DNA from: Dugong dugon
Taxonomy: Eukaryota; Chordata; Mammalia; Sirenia; Dugongidae
Reading direction: 5' to 3'
NCBI GenBank assembly: GCA_030035585.1
Contig: CM057465.1
Coordinates: 34,738,001 to 34,802,000 of the forward strand
Length of the DNA stretch: 64,000 nt
This document shows positions 58,610 to 64,000 of the stretch, in pieces; within the stretch, counting starts at the first letter, position 1; every line of letters starts with the position of its first letter. The notes below the pieces were generated by a model. That model was not told the DNA's origin and made no database searches. It saw only the letters and a program-made list of their open reading frames with translations. Both the position numbers and the translations under genes were made by a program.

Positions 58610-58627
58610 TGGTGCCAGGAGTAGTAG
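58610..58627 (+). promoter_or_regulatory. Primer-binding site (tRNA-Leu type)
   Basis: TGGTGCCAGGAGTAGTAG lies five bases after the 5' LTR. ERVL and MaLR elements use tRNA-Leu primers whose sites begin TGGTG/TGGTA. The position and sequence both fit. Confidence 0.75.
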
Positions 58628-59209
58628 AGTGCTGTTGTAACAGATAGCTACAATGTGGAAGTGCTTTTGGAATTTAGTAATGGGTAGAAGATGGAAGAGT
58701 TTTAATGTGCCTAATAGTAAAGGCCTATGTTGCCTTGAAGAGACTGTTGGTGGCATTATGGACATCAAAGATAATTCTGGTGAGGGCTCAGAAGGAAGTG
58801 AGGAGAGCTGTAACACCAGAGATGGTGCAGATGGTGAGAAGCAGCAGCAGAGATACAGCAGCAGCAGAGCCAGGAGACTGGTGTGAGATGGCATGGGAGC
58901 CAACCCATGGAACAAGAGAGTTGAGCGCCTTGAGGCAGGATGCTTCCTGGTGGAGTAGGGTGCCTCTGGGCACTTATTGATGGAGCTAGTCTTCCTGACC
59001 CCTGGAGTGAGAGAGATCAGTACCTTCTGGCCAAGGTTTACTGGTGGAGTGGTGTTCTTCTGGGCATTACTGGTGAAGAGCTTTGTAACATTTGTCCAAG
59101 CAAGGCAGAGGTCACACCTGGCTGGCCCAAGAGGCCCAAGAGGCCAAGGAGCTGAGAGGCCAAGGAACCAGAAAGCAGAAGCTGAAGAGACAAGGAGCGC
59201 AGGAAGCAG

Positions 59210-59640
59210 AGCTGCCTCAATCTCAAAGGGTAGGGCCACAACCTCTGAGCTCTCATAGTGTGGAACTACAGCCTACTAGGTCTCAAAGGGTGGGGCCATG
59301 GCCTCCTAGGTTTTAAACTCACTTCCAGAGTATGAGGCTGCTGTTCACAAGTGTCAGGGGAATGGGACCAGAGCCACTGCCCAAAGCTGAAGGGGAAGAG
59401 CTGCCATGCCCAAGGGGCAGAAGAACAGGGCCTTCCAGGGCCAAGGGGGTGGGGGCCACTCAGTTGGACTAGGAAAATGAGGCTACCCAAATCCAAGGGG
59501 TCAGAGTTGCTGTCCTAGTGGGTCTGGAAGGCAGAGCTAAATCCCACGGCCAACGGACCTCCTCCCAGAATCCAGAGAGCATGGCCAACACCCAGAGTCT
59601 GGAGGGTAGGGCTGTTGCCTGGATGGTCTTAAGAGAATAG
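59210..59640 (+). repeat. Degenerate tandem-like units in MaLR internal region
   Basis: Related phrases recur at about 40-60 bp spacing: TCAATCTCAAAGGGTAGGGC, TAGGTCTCAAAGGGTGGGGC, then AAGGGGCAGAAGAACAGGGC, CAAGGGGTCAGAGTTGCTGT and TGGAGGGTAGGGCTGTTGCC. They are irregular, so this looks like an ancient decayed minisatellite-like region. Confidence 0.45.
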
Positions 59641-59835
59641 AGGATAATTTTCAAGCCTTCAAAGTTAATGTAAATTATTCTACTGAGCTTTGGACTTGCT
59701 TGACACCCACTATCTCTTCTTTCCCTCCAATTTGTCCCATTTGTAATGGAAATTTCTACCTTGTGCCTGTTCCACCATTTTACTTTGGAAGCAGATAACT
59801 TATATTCTAGATTTCACAGATGAGGAGGAATTTTG

Positions 59836-60399
59836 CAGATGATTAAGATTGTGTGTCAGCTTGGCTGGGCCATGATTCTCAGTGTTTTGACAGTTGTATA
59901 ATGTGATCACTTCCCTATTGAAATTTGATATGTGATCATCCCCATGATGAAATCTGCTGAGTGGTACCAACAGGGGCAGGGCCTGTGGCAGCTCACCATC
60001 CCCTCAGCCTTCATCTCTCTGCCCTCATCCACTTACTTCCGTCCTGTTCACCTTGCCGGGGCTCTTGCTTGTTCTGGATCCTGCAGCTAGCTTCCATTTT
60101 TCTGGCCTCTGGTTCTTGAAACTTGGTCTAGCAGTTTACCAGCAGTCTTGCCTGCCAGTCTTGAGATTCGTCAGTCTTCACAGGCCACAACAGCACTGCT
60201 CTCCAGCCTGCTGATCTTAGGTTTGCCAGCCCCTGCAGCTACGTGAATCAGGAGAATCCTCTTTCCTACCTCAAGGACTTGTGACATACAGCCTCTAAAA
60301 ACTGCATGAGCTATTTCCTTGATATAAATCTCTCTCTCTCTCTATGTATATATATACACTTTACTGATTTTATTTCTCTAGAGATCCCAACTTAAGACA
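59836..60399 (+). mobile_element. ERVL-type solo LTR nested in the MaLR element
   Basis: Near the start is GTGTCAGCTTGGCTGGGCCA, with GATGAAATCTGCTGAGTGGT and a CTCTCTCTCTCTCT run (60330-60343). The end is TATTTCTCTAGAGATCCCAA then CTTAAGACA. It resembles the antisense LTR at 41.1 kb. MaLR internal text continues after it, so it inserted later. Its exact ends and target repeat are uncertain. Confidence 0.75.
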
Positions 60400-60488
60400 A
60401 TAAGGTTTTGGATTTGGAGTTGATTTAGGACTTTTGGGATGATATGATAGGGTGAACATGTTTTACATGTGGCAAGAACAGGAATTTT

Positions 60489-60507
60489 GCGGGGCCAAAG
60501 GGTGAAA
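60489..60507 (+). promoter_or_regulatory. Polypurine tract of the MaLR element
   Basis: GCGGGGCCAAAGGGTGAAA directly precedes the 3' LTR. This is the position and composition of the plus-strand primer of LTR retroelements; CC interrupts the purines. Confidence 0.55.
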
Positions 60508-61029
60508 TGTTATGGATTGACTAGTGTCCCCAAAAAATGTGTGTCAACTTGGTTAGGCCATAATTCCCAGTATTATGTGATTGTCCTCTATTTTGTGATC
60601 TGCTGTAATTATTCTATGTGTTGTAAATCTTAACCTCTATGAGGTTAATGAGGCAGGATTAGAGGCAGTTATGTTAATGAGGCAGGACACAATCTACAGG
60701 ATTAGGTTGCATCTTGAGTCAATCTCTTTTGAGATATAAAAGACAGGATCAAGCAGAGAGGAGAAGGACTTCCTACCACCAAGAAAGAAGAGCTGGGAGC
60801 ACAGCACATCCTTTGGACCTGGGGTCCCTGCACTGAGAAGCTCCTCAACCCAGGAAGATTGATTGCAAGTACATTCGCCTAGAGCCGACAGAGTGAGAAA
60901 GCATTCCTCTAGAGCTGGCACCCTGAATTTGGACTTCTAGCCTACTAAACTGTGAGGGAAGAAATTTCTCTTTCTTAAAGCCGTCTACTTGTGATATTTC
61001 TGTTATAATAGCGCTAGATAACTAAGACA
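60508..61029 (+). repeat. MaLR 3' LTR
   Basis: It starts TGTTATGGATTGACTAGTGT and ends CGCTAGATAACTAAGACA. TATAAAAG is at 60735-60742. It is visibly diverged from the 5' LTR (for example TTGACTAGTG against TTAAATTGTG), which implies great age. Confidence 0.93.
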
Positions 61030-61375
61030 ATGGATAAACATTTATTATTGTTATGTCTTCTTATTGAATTGATACTTAATCGTATTTAATGGCTTTGTCT
61101 CTTGTAATAGATTTTGACTTAAAGTTTATTTTGTCAGGAATTAATATTGCCACTCCTGTTCTCTTTTGGTTACTGTTTACTTGGTGTATTTTTTTCCATC
61201 CTTTTATTTTTAACCTATTTATGTCTTTATGTCTAAGGTATGTCTCTTGTAGACAACGTATTGATGGGTCATTTTTTTTTTTTATCCATTCCACCACTTT
61301 CTTCCTCTTGACTGGTGCATTTAATCCATTTGCATTCCGTGTGATTATCAATAGATATGAACTCATTGCTACCAT
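61030..61375 (-). pseudogene. L1 ORF2 endonuclease N-terminal remnant
   Basis: The minus frame 61076-61375 reads NANGLNAPVKRKKVVEWIKK, then IRCLQETYLRHKDINR and RTGVAILIPDKINFKSK. This includes the L1 endonuclease N-terminal catalytic region with QET intact. It is separated from the rest of the domain (57764-58075) by the MaLR element. Confidence 0.9.
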
Positions 61376-61839
61376 TTTCTTATATATATTTTTGTATGTG
61401 TTGTTAACAGTTTCTTCATCTTAAAATTCTGAGCTAAGTTCTTTTTGTATGTGGATTGTCTTTTGCTGCCATCTATTAATGTTGTATTTGTGTTTACCGA
61501 GTCTTTTTTATTTTGGTGATTATATTTATTAATATTCTTTGTGATTACCCTGAAGGTTACCTTTTTCTTCCTGCATTTACAACAATCTGTTATATCTTGA
61601 AATCACAATGACTTCCTCTCCATGTGGAAGTTCTATAATGGCACCATTAATTTCCCCTTTTGTTCTGAAATTGTCATTGTTTACAACCTAGTATCTCTGA
61701 TTCCCTGTAATCAATTCTGCGGCTTTATTTTACTTTTGTGAAGTCTTTACCTGGATTGGTATCTGGGTGATGCTGTCATGTGTGTTTCTCAGACTGTTGT
61801 CTAATGTCCTTGGATCTCTGTCTGAAGGACTCCCTTTAA

Positions 61840-62460
61840 TATTTCTTTTAGGTATGGCATGGTGGTTGCAAATTCCTGTAAATTTTGTTTGTCTGGGAAT
61901 GTCTTAATTTTGCACTTGTTCTTAAAAGATGATTTTGTTAGATAGATAGGGTCGCTATGGGTTGGAATCGACTCAACAGCAATGGTTTTTTTTTTTATGA
62001 TTCTTGGTTGAAAGTTCTTTGCTTTCAGGGTTTTGTATATATCACCTATTGCCTTCTTTCTTGCATGGCTTCTGATGAGAAATCAGAGTTTAGTCTTATT
62101 GATGCCCCTTTGTAGGTGATATTTTGCTTTCCACAAGCTAGTCTCAAAATTCTTTCTTTGTTTTTGGTTTTGGAAAATTTGATTATGATATGTCTTGGTG
62201 AATTTCTTTTGAGGCCTGTCCTGTATGGGGTCACTGAGCTTCTTAGATGGAAACTTTCTCATCTTTCATGATACTTGGAAAGTTTCCTGCCAATATATCT
62301 TCAACAATTCTCACTGTACTTTTTTTTTTCTCCTCTTCTGGAATTCCTATTATGCATAAATTATTCCTCTTGATGGTTTCCCACATAACCCTTAGGCTTT
62401 CTTCATTTTTCTTTTTCTGATTGTTCCTCAAATAAATTAGTATCAAGGGATTTGTAGTCT
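61840..62460 (-). pseudogene. L1 ORF1 remnant
   Basis: Frame 62243-62446 reads LRVMWETIKRNNLCIIGIPE, then RIVEDILAGNFPSIMKD. Frame 62046-62234 reads TPYRTGLKRNSPRHIIIKFS and KERILRLACGKQNITYKG, the RNA-binding C-terminal domain of ORF1p. An AfroSINE scrap at 61945-61997 interrupts its C-terminal coding. Confidence 0.88.
61945..61997 (+). mobile_element. AfroSINE 3' scrap inside L1 ORF1
   Basis: ATAGGGTCGCTATGGGTTGG, AATCGACTCAACAGCAATGG and a T-run form the last about 50 bp of an AfroSINE. The 5' part is absent. A possible short repeat is TGAT(T) either side. L1 text (GATTTTGTTAGATAG / ATGATTCTTGGTTGAAAG) flanks it. Confidence 0.88.
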
Positions 62461-62929
62461 ACTTTGCTGATTCTTTCTCCCATTGAATCAATTCTTCTTC
62501 TGTATTGTTGCGTTGAGTCATCTATTTCTGATATTTTATTGTTAAGCTTCTGAATTTCTAGTTGTTGTTTTTGTATGGTTTCTATTTGTCTGTTGAGTTT
62601 GTCATTTTGTTTTTATATTGTTTTCCTGAATTCTTCTAGGTTTTTTTTCCTGTATTTTCATTGATCTCTTTGAGGAGCCTAAAAGTCTTTGAATTCCTTA
62701 TCAGGTAGTTATATTATCAGTTTTTCATCTGGAAGGTTTTCCATTCCTTCATCTTGCTCACTTGTTTGAGCCATCCCACCCTATTTTTTTCATATGGTTT
62801 GTTATTGCCCACTGTCTCTGAGGCATTGTTATTTTGTTTATTTATAGGCTTGTATGTCTTCTCTTACAAAATTGAGTGGAAGTACATGGACAAGTCTCTT
62901 CCTTTATGGAAGGCATCAATTGTTGTTTG

Positions 62930-63490
62930 GTCAGGACCCCTCCACAGCTCTTGTGGGACAGTGTGGGCCTTCTGCATTGGTGTTAGCGGTTAATGTGTCC
63001 ACTGGAGATCTGGGAAGTTCCTCTTTGTAGCCACAGGGAGGTGATGCTACCCAAATGGATGGGGAAGGTCCTCTGTGCAGGCTCAAATTTGTGTCTCAGT
63101 AGGTGCAGGGAGATCAAGGGTCTCAGTGTGGGCGTGGGGTAATTGTACTTGCTAGTCTTTGGATGGGGGAGTTAGGGGCATGGAAGTGGGTAGTGAGCCA
63201 CCTGCCTGTCCGTGGGCAGGGGCACGTCTTCCTGTCACCAGGTGGGGGTGTGTGGAGTGGTCCTCCTGGTTGCCCAGAGGTGAACACAGTGGATACTTCT
63301 GCTGGTTGCCTGGTGATGTGTGGGGTGGGACAGGGTGATACCCCTGGTCTCTGGGCACACAGCTCAAAGGGTGTGCCCCCAGTCCACAAGCACACGGCAC
63401 AGGGGAGGGGTCGCCACCAGTTCACAGGCCTCCAGTGTGGGTGGCTGGGCAGTTGAGGGGGCACTGCTCTTCCGCAGGCCCCTGGCATAT
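62930..63490 (-). repeat. GC-rich L1 5'UTR
   Basis: This is the most GC-rich patch of the window (TGGGGTAATTGT, CACCAGGTGGGGGTGTGTGG, CCCCAGTCCACAAGCACACG). It lies between L1 ORF1 and the target repeat at 63491, so it is the 5'UTR. It does not resemble the 5'UTRs at 16 and 31 kb, so this L1 is of a different, older subfamily. The overlapping long frames on both strands (63103-63456 and 63123-63494) reflect composition. Confidence 0.65.
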
Positions 63491-64000
63491 ACATAGTGTT
63501 TTAAAGTATAAAGAGTCCTTGAAATATAAAAAAAACTCTGCTTATTAAAAAAAAAAAACAAAACAAAAACTGAGTTAGTTATATCCCCATTTGACATTTT
63601 GAAAACTAAAGTGTTTAGAAATTAAGTAACATGTCCACCATCAACAAGGGGCTTTTGAACACAAACGACTTTTCTACTGCACACACCCATCTCCCCTACA
63701 AAGTTGTAACCTCAATATTAGTTTTGTATTTTCAGCAATTAGCATTGTGTCTAGCATGGAGCAGATACTCAGTAGATGTCTGTTTAATTAAAAATGTTAT
63801 TTTTCCTTCCATATATAAGCTACTTTTTAAGCTATCTCTGTTTAGTCAGTCAATATTGAAGACAGGGTCAAACCCTGCAGACCCAGTTACACAACAGGAA
63901 CCCAGATGAAATCATGAGATATTCTAATAGGGGCCTAATATGAGCATCAACAGAGCCTAAAGCCAGATTGCATTACTTTTTAAAGTTACAGCAAGCTGTA
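63491..64000. other. Unassigned flank with L2 scrap
   Basis: An A-rich run lies at 63547-63569. CAATTAGCATTGTGTCTAGC and AGATACTCAGTAGATG (63735-63780) resemble the sense L2 3' end. Nothing else is recognised. Confidence 0.45.

Larger units (their letters stand above)
58605..60507 (+). repeat. MaLR internal region (non-coding), with nested LTR
   Basis: It continues GGAAGTGCTTTTGGAATTTA and ATTATGGACATCAAAGATAA. It then has a GC-richer segment with repeated CTC-AAGG-GG.AG.GC units (59.2-59.6 kb). After the nested LTR (59836-60399) it resumes with GGTTTTGGATTTGGAGTTGA. The plus strand has no retroviral protein. A 216-codon minus-strand frame (58589-59239) is antisense to the element. Confidence 0.88.
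58076..61029 (+). mobile_element. Complete MaLR retroelement (LTR - internal - LTR)
   Basis: A 5' LTR (58076-58604), a tRNA-Leu-type primer-binding site, a non-coding internal region (58605-60507), a purine-rich tract and a 3' LTR (60508-61029) are collinear. The target repeat is GTGCA (58071-58075) and ATGGA (61030-61034), diverged. MaLR elements are non-autonomous relatives of ERVL without intact gag or pol; none is seen here. The element lies in an L1, and an ERVL-type solo LTR lies within it. Confidence 0.93.
52367..63490 (-). mobile_element. Full-length antisense L1 stretched to 11 kb by nested insertions
   Basis: The 3'UTR begins at 52367, ORF2 occupies about 54.2-61.35 kb, ORF1 about 61.8-62.6 kb and a GC-rich 5'UTR about 62.7-63.49 kb. 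An imperfect direct repeat ATAGAGTGTTTTTTAAA (about 52354) and ACATAGTGTTTTAAAG (63491) brackets it. Insertions are an octamer inverted repeat (53.25 kb), a MaLR LTR (54983-55506), a mariner-type MITE (55752-56129), a complete MaLR element (58076-61029) and an AfroSINE scrap (61945-61997). Subtracting these leaves about 7 kb, a complete L1. Confidence 0.92.

Noticed and set aside
58589-59239. 216-codon open frame on the minus strand, second longest in the window, with a hydrophobic Leu/Ser-rich product
   Set aside because: It lies antisense within the MaLR internal region, starts in that region and runs into the 5' LTR. Composition (Leu, Ser, Pro from purine-rich sense DNA) explains the openness. 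No domain is recognisable.
59210-59640. Possible CRISPR-like or satellite array
   Set aside because: The repeated phrases are irregular in length and sequence, there are no constant spacers, and the setting is a mammalian retroelement.
60327-60355. (CT)n followed by (TA)n as an independent microsatellite
   Set aside because: The run is part of the ERVL-type LTR 3' region, which typically carries such a tract, so it is not listed as a separate repeat.
63103-63494. Overlapping long frames on both strands (117 and 123 codons)
   Set aside because: They coincide with the GC-rich L1 5'UTR. Stop codons are rare there by composition and neither frame has a domain.

Overview
This window is non-coding mammalian nuclear DNA. 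The organism is almost certainly an afrotherian, most likely in the elephant/hyrax/manatee lineage. The main evidence is about a dozen copies of the tRNA-derived AfroSINE (head near GGAGCCCTGGTGGCGCAG, tail near GGGTCGCTATGAGTC.GAATCGACTC), BovB-like RTE LINEs that share sequence with that SINE, and a lineage-type L1 whose long 3'UTR recurs in six copies. Ancient eutherian repeats (MIR, L2, MER5A, MLT1, L1M) lie underneath. I found no intact protein-coding gene and no functional RNA gene. Open reading frames here are relics of transposon proteins or chance frames in AT-rich DNA.

Layout. 1-13.2 kb: mostly ancient background (L2, MIR, an ERVL-type LTR, old L1) with AfroSINEs at 0.6, 4.8, 5.0, 8.5 and 12.1 kb and two RTE fragments at 4.0 and 5.8 kb. 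13.2-16.2 kb: an antisense L1 with both ends but an internal deletion. 17.0-21.0 kb: a near full-length antisense RTE LINE with recognisable endonuclease and reverse transcriptase, split by a 755-bp L1 3'UTR. 21.1-21.9 kb: a poly(A)-ended candidate retrocopy of an unidentified transcript. 24.2-31.1 kb: a nearly full-length antisense L1 (5'UTR, ORF1, ORF2, 3'UTR) missing about 0.65 kb of reverse transcriptase, followed directly by a 5'-truncated L1 (31.1-32.5 kb). 33-42 kb: MIR and L2 relics, several split by AfroSINEs or MaLR LTRs. 42.6-48.2 kb: old antisense L1 carrying four later insertions. 48.2-51.3 kb: the longest stretch poor in recognisable repeats. 52.4-63.5 kb: one antisense L1 stretched to 11 kb by nested insertions, including a complete LTR-internal-LTR MaLR element that itself holds an ERVL-type solo LTR.

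The elements do not form a pathway; the history is one of layered insertion. Target-site duplications (TSDs) let many insertions be ordered: MIR/L2/old L1 first, then the L1 at 52-63 kb, then MaLR, ERVL-type LTR and mariner-type insertions, with AfroSINEs often latest. The few sites with possible regulatory content are transposon-borne: LTR TATA and poly(A) motifs, a tRNA-Leu-type primer-binding site, YY1-like motifs at two L1 5' ends, and an octamer-bearing inverted repeat. I do not see a new molecular system here. The items most worth checking are the nested locus, two internally deleted L1 copies, an L1 with a doubled 3' tail, the unidentified retrocopy, the octamer inverted repeat and a single tRNA-Gly-headed SINE. 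Family names are from memory of consensus patterns; no database was searched.
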